Below are positions 1-8,218 of a stretch of DNA of 63,937 nucleotides, piece by piece. Source of the DNA: CAZICM01 sp964537685 (GTDB lineage Bacteria > Myxococcota_A > Polyangia > Polyangiales > Polyangiaceae); the NCBI GenBank assembly GCA_964537685.1, contig CAZICM010000052.1:1-63937 (forward strand), given 5' to 3'. Position 1 is the stretch's first letter; every line of letters starts with the position of its first letter. A model generated the notes under the pieces. The model searched no databases. It worked only from the letters and a program-made list of their open reading frames with translations, and was not told the origin of the DNA. The translations under genes were made by a program, and so were the position numbers.

Positions 1-940
1 TCACCAGCTCCCCCGATAGCATCGGTTCAATGATCGCCCGAATCCGCGGCTCTCTTAGCCTCTCGGCCAAACTGTCCAGATGCGTGTCCTGCCTCAAGAT
101 CAATATCTCTTTGGCCTGTTCCACATCCGCCGCCCCAATGGCCTGGCTCCGATCCTGAATCATCTCCCCCGTCAATTCCCGCGCCAAGGCATTCACCAGC
201 CAGGGCTGCCCCTGCGTTAAATCATACGCCTTCTGCACCGCCTCCGGCAAAAAGACCTGCCCCGTCTCTTGGGTATGCTGCCCATATAAATCCCGCACTT
301 CGTCCAGCGTAAAATTGCTTAAGGTCAGCGCCTTCGCCATAATATTAAATGGACTCGCCGAATGCGACCTATCCGCGCCCCCCGAGGCAATCTTGTAATC
401 TCGCACATTGCGCATCCCAATCAACGCCAACGACCAAGGAAACCCCTTGGGCCGATCCGCATAACCTTCCCGAATCTGCCTCAGCACCGAAATCAATAGA
501 GGACCTTCCAAGGCATCGATCTCATCAATAAATACCACCAAAGGCCGAGGCGATGCGATAGCCCATTCGGATAGGGCCGCCCCAATACCCGCTCCGGGGG
601 CGGCCTTGGGAAAGGGCGGCGGTTGAAGCTCGGGGGGAAGACGCAATCGTATGCCGCGGCGCCAGCTCTCGAGCATCGCCAGTTCGGCGGCGCCTGGATC
701 GTGCAAATACCCCGCGCCGGTCTCCATGGAAACGACAACGGCCACATAGTGCCCTTCTTTGGTGAGCTCTTCAGCCAGGGTTCGAATCAGCGTCGTCTTG
801 CCCGTTTGGCGGGGCGCGTGAATCACGAAATAGAGTTTTTCATCGATGAGCTTTCGAAGTTCGGGCAACCTGGCCAGCACCGGCAAGGTGTAGTGATCGG
901 CCGGGTTGTTCGGTCCTGCGATATTAAATGTGCGCGGCAT
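1..940 (-). CDS. AAA-like ATPase, cut off at the window edge (C-terminus missing)
   Basis: An open frame runs from the ATG at 940 to the window start, so only the first 313 residues are visible. The N-terminus (FNIAGPNNPADHYTLP, then LYFVIHAPRQTGKTTLIRTL) is typical of the AAA-like ATPases whose P-loop reads APRQTGKT. The Walker A lies near residues 43-50. A Walker B-like stretch (PLVVFIDEIDALEG) follows near residues 130-145, and a sensor-type segment (LALIGMRN) comes later. The family is STAND/AAA-related and usually of unknown cellular role; in many genomes it sits in accessory or defence regions. Here it lies on the same strand as, and downstream of, the GTPase conflict operon, separated from it by one small gene and a gene-free gap. 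It may belong to that locus, but that is inference. Truncation is only due to the window boundary. Confidence 0.8.
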   Translation of the reverse strand, partial: MPRTFNIAGPNNPADHYTLPVLARLPELRKLIDEKLYFVIHAPRQTGKTTLIRTLAEELTKEGHYVAVVVSMETGAGYLHDPGAAELAMLESWRRGIRLRLPPELQPPPFPKAAPGAGIGAALSEWAIASPRPLVVFIDEIDALEGPLLISVLRQIREGYADRPKGFPWSLALIGMRNVRDYKIASGGADRSHSASPFNIMAKALTLSNFTLDEVRDLYGQHTQETGQVFLPEAVQKAYDLTQGQPWLVNALARELTGEMIQDRSQAIGAADVEQAKEILILRQDTHLDSLAERLREPRIRAIIEPMLSGELV

Positions 941-1024
941 AAACGGGCTTGTGGCGCGGATTCGATGAGATGTCAACTCTTTTGTTTCGGGTGGGCGCCA
1001 ACGCCAAAACGCCTGTTTCTACCC

Positions 1025-1666
1025 CTAGGACCTATCAGGAATCACCTGATGAATCTCCACCTCGGTATATCCCGCATTCTTCAGCGAGCGCTTGGTGTTG
1101 ATCAGCGCCGCATGACAGCTCTTCGCAACCGCTAAATACACTTTCTCCAGCAGCTTTACCTGCCCTCCCGCTTCTTTTGCCGCTTCTACCGCCGTCTTCA
1201 GCGGCAATATCCCATCCCTCACTTTCGCCGCCTTGGCCTGCGCCTGGGCCTGGCTTAATCGGGGATGCAGTCCCTTCTCCAGCAATCGCGCCAATAGTTC
1301 CATGCGCCTGGGTTGCTCGCTTACGTCGCCGTCCGCGTAATACGATGCGCCTCCTGGGAAAATAAGCGATAAACATGCGTCGTTCCGGGGACGCCCCACG
1401 TCGTTGTAGGTTTCATCGTATACCGCTTGGAGTAAATCGTCCGCCGTGTTGTTTGCCACGTTTAGCCCGGCTTCAAGCGGTGCATAGACAATGCGGGCTT
1501 GTTTGAGTTCGTCTTCAACCGAGGTGGCCAATGTGACCATCGGTCCCAGTTCTTCTTCGCAAATTTGTTGAATTTGACCTCCCCGCGCCGTGCCTTGGGC
1601 AAGGGATGTTTTGGTGTCGGCAACGATGTCTTCGGCCGCGGCGTCTTTTCGGATGACAGTTCCCAT
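1025..1666 (-). CDS. Hypothetical protein, 213 residues
   Basis: I do not recognise this protein. The start at 1666 (MGTVIRKDA) is preferred over upstream in-frame starts because an AGGAG Shine-Dalgarno lies eight bases before it. The sequence is predicted to be mostly helical, soluble and rich in Ala, Glu, Gln and Lys, with no signal peptide or membrane segment. The middle carries an unusual Gly/Tyr segment (LIFPGGASYYADGD) that may mark a domain junction. The C-terminal half (QAQAQAKAAKVRDG, then TAVEAAKEAGGQVKLL) looks like coiled-coil or helical-bundle material. It stands 84 bases upstream of the AAA-like ATPase gene on the same strand, so the two are probably co-transcribed. A sigma70-like promoter candidate precedes it. 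Confidence 0.6.
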   Translation of the reverse strand: MGTVIRKDAAAEDIVADTKTSLAQGTARGGQIQQICEEELGPMVTLATSVEDELKQARIVYAPLEAGLNVANNTADDLLQAVYDETYNDVGRPRNDACLSLIFPGGASYYADGDVSEQPRRMELLARLLEKGLHPRLSQAQAQAKAAKVRDGILPLKTAVEAAKEAGGQVKLLEKVYLAVAKSCHAALINTKRSLKNAGYTEVEIHQVIPDRS

Positions 1667-1703
1667 GAGCGGTTCTCCTGGTGTTAGGTTGAGGGTTTCT
1701 TTG

Positions 1704-1732
1704 CGTATAGCGGGGTTTTTTAAGGGGCGCAA
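1704..1732 (-). promoter_or_regulatory. Candidate sigma70-type promoter for the 1025-1666 / AAA ATPase operon
   Basis: Read on the minus strand there is TTGCGC (1732-1727), a 17-base spacer and TATACG (1709-1704), about 37 bases before the ATG at 1666. Both boxes and the spacing fit a housekeeping promoter reasonably well. There is no experimental support, and chance matches are possible. Confidence 0.35.
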
Positions 1733-2155
1733 GCTTTTTTGCCGGGGCCTGCATCGGATATTCTGGAGGGCTTTGGGGGGTTGTTCGCCGTGATTGGTCG
1801 TTGCAATATAGGTATAGGGACCTCGAGGCGATGGGGATGGCCGCTTGAAGCCAGGGCGGGCGAATCACATGGGTGGGGATGGCGGGAGCCTAGAAGCCTT
1901 CGGGGGTCAAGGCCGCGGGGATGCCTCGGGAAGCGAAGGAAGCAGGACTCACAGTGGGTTGGATGGGACCTTTGAAGGCAGGAAGAGGGGTTCACGGAGA
2001 TGTGGATAGACCCGGGGAATGCGGCGGAGGGCGTTCACGGGAGCGTGAGAAGCCAGGGCTGGGGAGGAAGGAGCATCCGCGGGAGCGAGGACGGAGGGAG
2101 CTGGATAGAATGGGGCATTCCCAGGAGGGTGGGCGCGGAAGCGTGAGCTTGGAGG
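1733..2155. other. Gene-free, purine-biased intergenic stretch
   Basis: About 420 bases lie between the end of the GAP1 gene and the promoter candidate of the next gene. Short open frames exist on both strands, but none has a Shine-Dalgarno or resembles a protein. From about 1900 to 2150 the plus strand is strongly G/A-rich (many GGGA, GGAG, GAAG runs) and poor in C and T, so transcripts of the minus-strand operon would carry a pyrimidine-rich 3' tail. I see no convincing hairpin terminator. Confidence 0.4.
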
Positions 2156-4744
2156 TCAATTCCCATCGCGCACGCTTTTAGGAAGGGCTCTTATCATTTG
2201 GCTCCACCGTTCGGCGCCGCCATTGCGAGAGGCCGCATCCACCATGCGCCTTAGGGCTTTTTTGCCTCCGTGCAAGTACAGCACTTCATCGGCCAGTCCT
2301 TCAAACAAGCGCTCGTCGCCGTTGGCCGCTTTTAAAAGCGTGAGTGGAGGCCAATCCCGTTCCACCCAAATGCGCGCCAATTGCCTGCGCAGTTTCCTCG
2401 CCCGATCCCAATCCTCAGCGCTTCCCTTCAATAACTCTCCAAGCCAGCTCGCCAGCCGCGCCAAGACCAGACCATCATATTGCCCATCTTTAAGCAGCTC
2501 CCGATGAGCCGCCCCAAACGCCGCTTCCACCAGAGGAGCAAAGGCTGGATCTCCATCCTTGAGGGCAATGCCTAAACTCAATGAACAGAGATCGGCCTTG
2601 GTTTCCCGTCCCTCAACCACGCTCAGCAAACGCGCCCAGTCCTGAGCCGCCGCCCGTAACTCCGGCATGGATGAACGGGCATAGCTTTCTAAACAGTGTT
2701 TGAGCAGATCGCGCTGAGCGCGTACCATGCCGCAGTTGGGTTCCGATAAAAAGCGAAGCGCCCTCCGCATCGGCTCTCCCCGGGCTTGTATTAGGACTCT
2801 CTCGAGATCGTATAACGAGCGCCGGCGAAGCATTTGCTGCACGGATGGAAACAAAAGCCAACGCTTGAGAGTCCGTTCATCCATGTCACCCCTGATCCAG
2901 CCTTCAATAAAAGCCAGACCCACACCTTCAACAACCTTCGCAAACCACAATGCCCTTTCCCATGCGTTTTCGCCCTCCGCGCCAAAGATCATTAGCACTT
3001 CGGCGGACCTGCTTTGCTGAGCGGCTCTCCATGCCAAGTTGTCCGCGCCTGGCCATTCCGGTTCATGTTTGAGGATTTCAAGCACCAGTTTGGCAATACC
3101 CGGCACCCTTCGAAGGGTGTATTCCGTTTCCCAATAGGCGTGTTGCGAGGCATAGGCCACCAATATCCTCGCTCCCATGGGCGTGTGCCACAAAGGGAGG
3201 AACTTTTCCGTTTGAAAACCGCTGGGGGCTGGCAGCGTCTCGGCCAATTGACGAATCCGTTCAGAGCTTTGATGCTCCCTAGGCTGGGATTGAAGCCATT
3301 CGAGCGCATCCTGAACAGGTACAACGCGAAAGAGCTTGGGATCTTGATGAACATCTTTCAACTGCGCGGCCACAATTTGGCGGCGCTGCTCCCGGCCGAT
3401 ACCACCATAGACGGTCTCCTTGAAGGACCACAGGTCTTGGGACGGCAATACATCGGCGATGGGCTGAACCGTTTGGGGCTTGTGAAGGAGCATGGCCCGC
3501 ACAATGGGCTCAAAGGCAAGGCTGGCCTCTTCGATGGAGGATGCCTCGCGCTGGGTTTGAATCCCTTGGCCCACGGCTTCAATCAGTGCCTGTTCAAAGC
3601 CTCGCTCTTCCGCAAGCTTCACCAGGCGATCGACCTGTTCCTTGGGCGCCTTGGGCGCGCAGAACGCTAAGGTTTCGCGTATAAAAGCTTCGATCTCGGG
3701 CGCGGGCGAGGGGGCGAAGGGTTTGGGATGGCGTTCTAAGATATCGAGCAGGAGAATGAGCGAGCGCTGCTCGGGAGCAATAGCCCGGACTTGTTTTAGC
3801 CAAGCGCGTATGGCCTCGTCTTTTTCGCGCTGGGCCATGCCATTTGCAGGCACGAGATGGCGAAGTAAATCGATGCGGGATAGGGCGGCCGTTGGGTTGT
3901 GTTCGGAACGGGTTTTGAATTCGGTGTAGCGCAGAAAGAGTTTAAGCTGGGGAAGCGATAGCTCGGGAAAGCCTAGGGCGATGCTTTGTTGCCAAAGGGT
4001 ATGAAGCGCCTCGCTGGACAGGCCGAGGATTGGAGAAAGCCAAGGCGCTTCCATGGGGGCGCGTGGAGACTGGGATGGATGTTCAGCATCGATGGACAGG
4101 GAGCGATCGCGGATCGAATAAAAATAGCCCTCGGCATTGGGGGCGATGGCCATAAAATCGAAGAGGTCCGCGCCCAGATAACGGGGCTGGATGGTAAAGG
4201 TGCAGAAGGTAAAACGGCGGCGCAGCCAGGGAGGAAGAAAGCTCCATAGAGCCCGGACGGCGGGGAAAGCCATTTCAGGATCGCGAAAGAGCAGAGGTTT
4301 GATATCGAGGCCCAGGTAGTGCGCGGCCAGGATACGTTTTGAGGAGGGGCTGAGGCCGGGCGTTGCAACGCTTTGGATTTCAATATCGCGGAGGCTGCGG
4401 CGGAAGTCATCGCGGTTCACGGGATGGGTGGGGCGCCTAAAGAAGGGGACGATGGACTGGAGGTCGTGGATGAGGGCGCACTGTTCGGGGGAGAGAAGGA
4501 GTGTATGGGTAAAGACGGTGCCCTTGCGTTTGCCTTCACGGTCGGGAAAGGTGCAGGCAAAGGCATAGAAGCGGCCGGCGGGATAGCCGGTATAGAAGAG
4601 ATCGTAATCGGTGTTGGCGGGAAGGTAGCCGGATAGATCGCTAAGCAGGCCTATCCGCCGATCTTCATCGGGGGCGAGACGGATGGACGAGGCCAGGAGC
4701 CTATGTCCATCGTCGTAGCCATGAAGGGTATGCTCGAGGATCAT
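2156..4744 (-). CDS. GTPase-associated protein 1 (GAP1), N-terminal domain type 2
   Basis: This 862-residue protein opens with the hallmark of the GAP1-N2 domain: HGYDDGH at residues 8-14, followed by LSDLSGY, the YTGYP segment near 51-55 and the THT triad near 79-81. The remainder is a long, mostly helical region rich in Leu, Arg, Trp and Glu, which fits the middle and C-terminal GAP1 domains in position and length. GAP1 is a core, non-enzymatic-looking component of predicted conflict systems that also contain two tandem GTPases and a helical GASH protein. All four are present here in one operon, which makes the assignment strong. The ATG at 4744 lies six bases after the DO-GTPase1 stop, with no clear Shine-Dalgarno of its own, so translation is probably coupled. 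Its biochemical role is unknown; a scaffold or sensor is usual speculation. Confidence 0.88.
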   Translation of the reverse strand: MILEHTLHGYDDGHRLLASSIRLAPDEDRRIGLLSDLSGYLPANTDYDLFYTGYPAGRFYAFACTFPDREGKRKGTVFTHTLLLSPEQCALIHDLQSIVPFFRRPTHPVNRDDFRRSLRDIEIQSVATPGLSPSSKRILAAHYLGLDIKPLLFRDPEMAFPAVRALWSFLPPWLRRRFTFCTFTIQPRYLGADLFDFMAIAPNAEGYFYSIRDRSLSIDAEHPSQSPRAPMEAPWLSPILGLSSEALHTLWQQSIALGFPELSLPQLKLFLRYTEFKTRSEHNPTAALSRIDLLRHLVPANGMAQREKDEAIRAWLKQVRAIAPEQRSLILLLDILERHPKPFAPSPAPEIEAFIRETLAFCAPKAPKEQVDRLVKLAEERGFEQALIEAVGQGIQTQREASSIEEASLAFEPIVRAMLLHKPQTVQPIADVLPSQDLWSFKETVYGGIGREQRRQIVAAQLKDVHQDPKLFRVVPVQDALEWLQSQPREHQSSERIRQLAETLPAPSGFQTEKFLPLWHTPMGARILVAYASQHAYWETEYTLRRVPGIAKLVLEILKHEPEWPGADNLAWRAAQQSRSAEVLMIFGAEGENAWERALWFAKVVEGVGLAFIEGWIRGDMDERTLKRWLLFPSVQQMLRRRSLYDLERVLIQARGEPMRRALRFLSEPNCGMVRAQRDLLKHCLESYARSSMPELRAAAQDWARLLSVVEGRETKADLCSLSLGIALKDGDPAFAPLVEAAFGAAHRELLKDGQYDGLVLARLASWLGELLKGSAEDWDRARKLRRQLARIWVERDWPPLTLLKAANGDERLFEGLADEVLYLHGGKKALRRMVDAASRNGGAERWSQMIRALPKSVRDGN

Positions 4745-4750
4745 GGGAAT

Positions 4751-5773
4751 TTAGGCGGGTGGGAATACCGCGTCTCCCTCGAGCAGCCATCCCAGGGGCA
4801 GGGTAATATCGGGAGAGCTTTGGGGAAGAGAGCCTCGGGGAGAATGAAAGGCGATTTCTCCCATGTCCCCGGGTTCGGCCTCGCTGTATTTTTGGCGAAA
4901 TGCGTCGTTGTTGAGATCGCCGCCTGTGGAAGAGAGGCCGAAGACGGCAATGCCATTGGGATCGAAGTTGGTCAGCAGGAAGTCGTGGAGCAGGGGGAAG
5001 TGGCGTTGGAGATAGGGTTCTGGGCCTTTGTGTTTCCATTCGCCGGGAATGGCATCCCAGCAAGAGAGGGCGACGGCAACGCGCAAGGTGTGGGGGTCTG
5101 GGGATTCGCCCATCCAGAGGCCGCGTTCATGGCGAAAGAACTGAAGGACTTCGATGAGGGCGACTTCGGTGGGAGAACGGACGGAAGCATGGGGATCGGC
5201 GGGAGTTGTATCGTTTTTGGTGGGCATCAAGCCTGCCCCAAAGAGTTCTTCGGGATCGTCGGTGGCAGGGGCGGGAGATGGAGACGAGGGCGCATCTTGA
5301 TGGAGGGCATCGAAGCTGGGCTGGTCGGGATCGATGTCGGGAGGAGGCTCATGGAGGCGATTGCTGCTGGGTTTGAGGATTTGATTGGAGCGAACGAGCA
5401 GGAGAAGCCCAGTGGCCTGTTTGGCCTGATTGACCCAATGGCCGCTCCATTCGGCATCGCGGTGATGGAAGATCAGTTCGAGCTCTTCGCCGCTGTAGTC
5501 CATGAACTCAAGCTGAAAGGGAAGCTGGCTTTGCTTGGCGCTCCAGAGGAGGGGCACCTGAATCATGCTGCGGACATGAACACCCGTGCGCTGAGGGAAA
5601 ACATTTTCGTTGAGGGGTTCGGAGGCGTGTTTGAGGGGGCGCAAATGCTCGGGAAGGCCATTGGCTTTTAACCTGGCATTTTTTGCCCGAAATGCGATCC
5701 ACAGGCGGCCGGCATAGGTGGTTTTGCCCGACGCGGCGGCGCCGACGATCGAGATTCTGCGCTGGTCAGTCAT
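4751..5773 (-). CDS. Double-GTPase 1 family protein (DO-GTPase1)
   Basis: The 340-residue protein has a P-loop right at its N-terminus (GAAASGKTT, residues 11-19, Lys17) and a G3-like DYSGEE motif at 92-97, which supplies the Mg-binding Asp and switch-II Gly. A hydrophobic strand LLLLVRSNQ follows. This is the DO-GTPase1 arrangement of the GTPase-centred conflict systems. A Pro/Asp-rich, low-complexity insertion (about residues 145-185) is likely a disordered loop. The start at 5773 is backed by GGAGG six bases upstream. The gene overlaps the end of DO-GTPase2 by eight bases and precedes GAP1 by six bases, so the three are translationally linked. It presumably pairs with DO-GTPase2 as an NTP-dependent switch controlling the other components (inference from the family). 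Confidence 0.88.
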   Translation of the reverse strand: MTDQRRISIVGAAASGKTTYAGRLWIAFRAKNARLKANGLPEHLRPLKHASEPLNENVFPQRTGVHVRSMIQVPLLWSAKQSQLPFQLEFMDYSGEELELIFHHRDAEWSGHWVNQAKQATGLLLLVRSNQILKPSSNRLHEPPPDIDPDQPSFDALHQDAPSSPSPAPATDDPEELFGAGLMPTKNDTTPADPHASVRSPTEVALIEVLQFFRHERGLWMGESPDPHTLRVAVALSCWDAIPGEWKHKGPEPYLQRHFPLLHDFLLTNFDPNGIAVFGLSSTGGDLNNDAFRQKYSEAEPGDMGEIAFHSPRGSLPQSSPDITLPLGWLLEGDAVFPPA

Positions 5774-6893
5774 GGCGAGCCTCCTCTCGGAACAGGGTGA
5801 AGAACCGCGGTTTGGGGGCTTTTAGCGAGGAGGGTCTGGGGAGCTCTATCGGTGGCAGGGGGCGATGGGCCGTGACGTGCTGCAAGAGAAAAGCCAGGGG
5901 AGCGAAGACGCCGATGGGCCTGCGCGAAGGCTTGGAGAAGGAAGCGCAGGGAAAGACGGCGCGGGGATGCTGGGGAGGAAGCTCTTGGAGTTCACCGAGC
6001 AAGGGTCGAATATGTTTCTCGAGCGTTCCCCAGGCTTGGGCATCGAGGCGTTGATCTGGAGGGGGAAGGCTGGAGAGCGCTTCCTTGGACCAACAATCGA
6101 CCTTGGTGAGGACGAGGGCGACAGGGCGGGCTGGCCGAGGCGAAGCCTTGAGAAGGGCGGCGATACGGGCGAGCAGGTTGCGCTGGTTTTCTCGGTAGGA
6201 TCGTCCTTGGAGAAGGCGCTTGGCATCGACCGTGACCAAAAAACCATCGCTTCGGGGAAGAAACTCCAAGGTATTGGGCAGGGCATCCGAGCCGGTATCC
6301 ACCCAATTGTTAAACCATTCGCCGGGCATATCGGTGAGGAGCATATGCCAGGGGAGCGTATGGTATTGGTCTTTTCTGCGCAGGGCCAAATGGAGGAAGC
6401 TGGGCTGGCGATGGTTGTCTTGGGTGGTGCGGGGGAGAATTCTGGTGTTATCTCCTTGCCATTGAAAGGCTTGATCGCAGAGGTCTTGGAAGCCGCGCAG
6501 GGTATGGCTTCCGGCAAATCGATAGGGAAAGCCGTGGGTGAAGCCGTTGGCGAGCTGAATATAGAGCGCGGTGAGGAAGCAGGTTTTACCGCTGTCTTTA
6601 TCGCCGGCGATGGTGATGAGCTTGGTTCTGGCATTGAGGAGGAGATCGGCGGCTTCATGGCTTCCCATGGCCAAGCCGGACCAGAAGCGGGACGGGGTGG
6701 GAAGTAAGGGGACGGCGGCGGTTTGGTCTTCGGTGGAGGGAGAAGAAGGGGGCGGCTCCATGGGAAGCCCGGCGTTGGAGCGGCCCCGGAGCAGATCGGG
6801 ACATTGACGTTCTGGTTCGGGGAATTCGGCGCGGCGGGCGCAGGTGCCTGTTTCCGCGTAGGTACAATGGGGGTTTGCGCAGGGGGATCTCAT
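5766..6893 (-). CDS. Double-GTPase 2 family protein (DO-GTPase2) with N-terminal Cys cluster
   Basis: The protein has 375 residues. The first 35 contain four cysteines (C5, C10, C18, C31) in a pattern with TYAETGTC, which looks like a small zinc-binding knuckle and is a known companion of DO-GTPase2. A Pro/Ser-rich linker leads to the P-loop GDKDSGKT (97-104), the G3 motif DMPG (188-191) and a G4-like TKVD (263-266), so all nucleotide-binding elements are present. The gene lies nine bases after the GASH gene and overlaps DO-GTPase1 by eight bases. The order GASH, DO-GTPase2, DO-GTPase1, GAP1 is the typical core of these systems. The C-terminal tail (residues 330-375) is rich in Arg, Pro and Lys. 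Confidence 0.88.
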   Translation of the reverse strand: MRSPCANPHCTYAETGTCARRAEFPEPERQCPDLLRGRSNAGLPMEPPPSSPSTEDQTAAVPLLPTPSRFWSGLAMGSHEAADLLLNARTKLITIAGDKDSGKTCFLTALYIQLANGFTHGFPYRFAGSHTLRGFQDLCDQAFQWQGDNTRILPRTTQDNHRQPSFLHLALRRKDQYHTLPWHMLLTDMPGEWFNNWVDTGSDALPNTLEFLPRSDGFLVTVDAKRLLQGRSYRENQRNLLARIAALLKASPRPARPVALVLTKVDCWSKEALSSLPPPDQRLDAQAWGTLEKHIRPLLGELQELPPQHPRAVFPCASFSKPSRRPIGVFAPLAFLLQHVTAHRPLPPIELPRPSSLKAPKPRFFTLFREEARHD

Positions 6894-6902
6894 GGCGGGC
6901 GC

Positions 6903-8129
6903 CTAGGTGTGGGAGGTGGATTTGGTTTTGTTGAGCCAATGGGTGAGGGAGCGTTCTCGGAAGAGCCATTGGGCGAAGGTTCGGGTGCTGACCTCTTTGT
7001 CGAGCGGGAGGCCGGTGTTTTGGGTAATGGCATCGAGGATGGACGCGGTGGATGCATGGGTTTGGGCTTGCTGGAGAGCGAAGCTGAAAGGGAAGCCGGT
7101 GAGATCTTCGCCGGGATAGGGTTGGAGCAAAGGGAGAGGCGATGGAGCTTTGTTGTTTTGGGCGGCCTGGATAAAGTCGCTGATATGTTGGCGAAGGGGA
7201 TGGCGTTGATCGATATTGGGGTTGAGGCGGCGCAAGGTTTCGGAGAGGAAGGCGGTGGTGGGGCCGGAGGGGTGTTGGTTGGCGAGATAGGCGAGGTCCT
7301 CGGCCATCCAAAGGAGCTGAGAGGAGGAATCCATATCGCGGTAGGAGCGGAGGAGGCTGGGTGAATAGAGGGCCTGTCCCCACCAGAGGATGTTGGTTTC
7401 GTGGGCGGATTTGGATACATCGGTGGCGAGATGGAGCTGTTTATCGAGATGTTCCACCGTCGTGTGCAGAGCGCGCAATTGGCCCATCAGTTTGTCAGAC
7501 CGGGCGATATACACCTGATCAAGGGTTGAAAATGCAGTGAAAATATCGGAATCGTATCGATTTCTTGCATTCTGCTTGGCCTGCTCAAAGTTCATCTCTA
7601 TCGTTTTTCTCTCCGTTTCATCATGAAAATTGAAATCTGGAGCACGGCCTCTTGCCTGTTTATGCGCAATCCCTTCAAGACGCATGGCTTCATCCATCTC
7701 CTTGCGCAGAGAAATCGATATCAGTTCTTCTATGAGTTGCTTAAAGCGCTCGTCTATGCTCACCCACTCGGCCGCGGAAGCGGATCGAATGAATAGACCG
7801 GCTCCCTTGGCATGTTGTTCGGTATGAATCCTAAGCGCCGACCAGGCGACGGACTGGGCCCAGCGAGGCCCGGATTCCGAATCTGAAAGTACGATGAGCC
7901 CGGAATCCTGCATGCGGTTCAGGAGCCACTGCATACATGCTCTTTTGCGGCCAGCCGGATCGCCGGGCTCTACCCATAGCGTCTGTGCGAGCCGGAGCAG
8001 ATGCGCAGGCTCGACGATTTCCTTGATCAATTGCGCAATGAGGCCCTCGGCTTGTTTGGCGTCATCGTTACTGGTCCATTTGAGGTCCATCGCGCTGCGC
8101 ACTTGATTCATCGCTTCTTTCGGCGTCAT
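6903..8129 (-). CDS. GTPase-associated system helical (GASH) domain protein
   Basis: The start chosen is the ATG at 8129 (MTPKEAMNQV), since GGAGG sits six bases before it; a longer frame from 8183 would add 18 residues but lacks a good ribosome site. The 408-residue product is almost entirely helical. Its diagnostic part is the segment TNILWWGQALYSPSLLRSYR, followed by LLWMAEDLAYLANQ and LSETLRRL, the signature of the GASH domain. The N-terminal half has long charged helices suited to oligomerisation or to contacting the GTPases. It is the first gene of the minus-strand operon and is separated from the divergent operon by about 90 bases. In related systems GASH is thought to be a regulatory or signal-coupling subunit; its chemistry is unknown. 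Confidence 0.85.
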   Translation of the reverse strand: MTPKEAMNQVRSAMDLKWTSNDDAKQAEGLIAQLIKEIVEPAHLLRLAQTLWVEPGDPAGRKRACMQWLLNRMQDSGLIVLSDSESGPRWAQSVAWSALRIHTEQHAKGAGLFIRSASAAEWVSIDERFKQLIEELISISLRKEMDEAMRLEGIAHKQARGRAPDFNFHDETERKTIEMNFEQAKQNARNRYDSDIFTAFSTLDQVYIARSDKLMGQLRALHTTVEHLDKQLHLATDVSKSAHETNILWWGQALYSPSLLRSYRDMDSSSQLLWMAEDLAYLANQHPSGPTTAFLSETLRRLNPNIDQRHPLRQHISDFIQAAQNNKAPSPLPLLQPYPGEDLTGFPFSFALQQAQTHASTASILDAITQNTGLPLDKEVSTRTFAQWLFRERSLTHWLNKTKSTSHT

Positions 8130-8218
8130 CCCAAACCTCCCAATCGAGAGCGCCGCCATACCACGGACAAAAAGTTTTCGCATCCATAAAAGTGGAGTAG
8201 GCTGCTCGCCGTCCTTCG
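8130..8218. promoter_or_regulatory. Divergent promoter region of the two conflict operons
   Basis: Only 89 bases separate the two start codons (8129 minus, 8219 plus). Both operons must start transcription here, so shared control is likely. It contains a short A/T-rich patch around 8168-8190. I cannot assign -35/-10 boxes with confidence and see no clear operator palindrome. Confidence 0.4.
8136..8140 (-). promoter_or_regulatory. Shine-Dalgarno GGAGG deciding the GASH start
   Basis: On the minus strand GGAGG lies six bases upstream of the ATG at 8129. The alternative in-frame ATG at 8183 has no comparable site, so the shorter protein is preferred. Confidence 0.6.

Noticed and set aside
1921..2181. 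Plus-strand 86-codon frame in the purine-rich gap
   Set aside because: It is rich in Arg, Gly and Glu, as expected from base composition, lacks a ribosome site and runs into the GAP1 gene on the opposite strand.
4703..6707. Plus-strand frames of 322 and 280 codons opposite the two GTPase genes
   Set aside because: The minus-strand frames show P-loops and G3 motifs and have Shine-Dalgarno sites; the antisense products are Gly/Glu-rich shadows.
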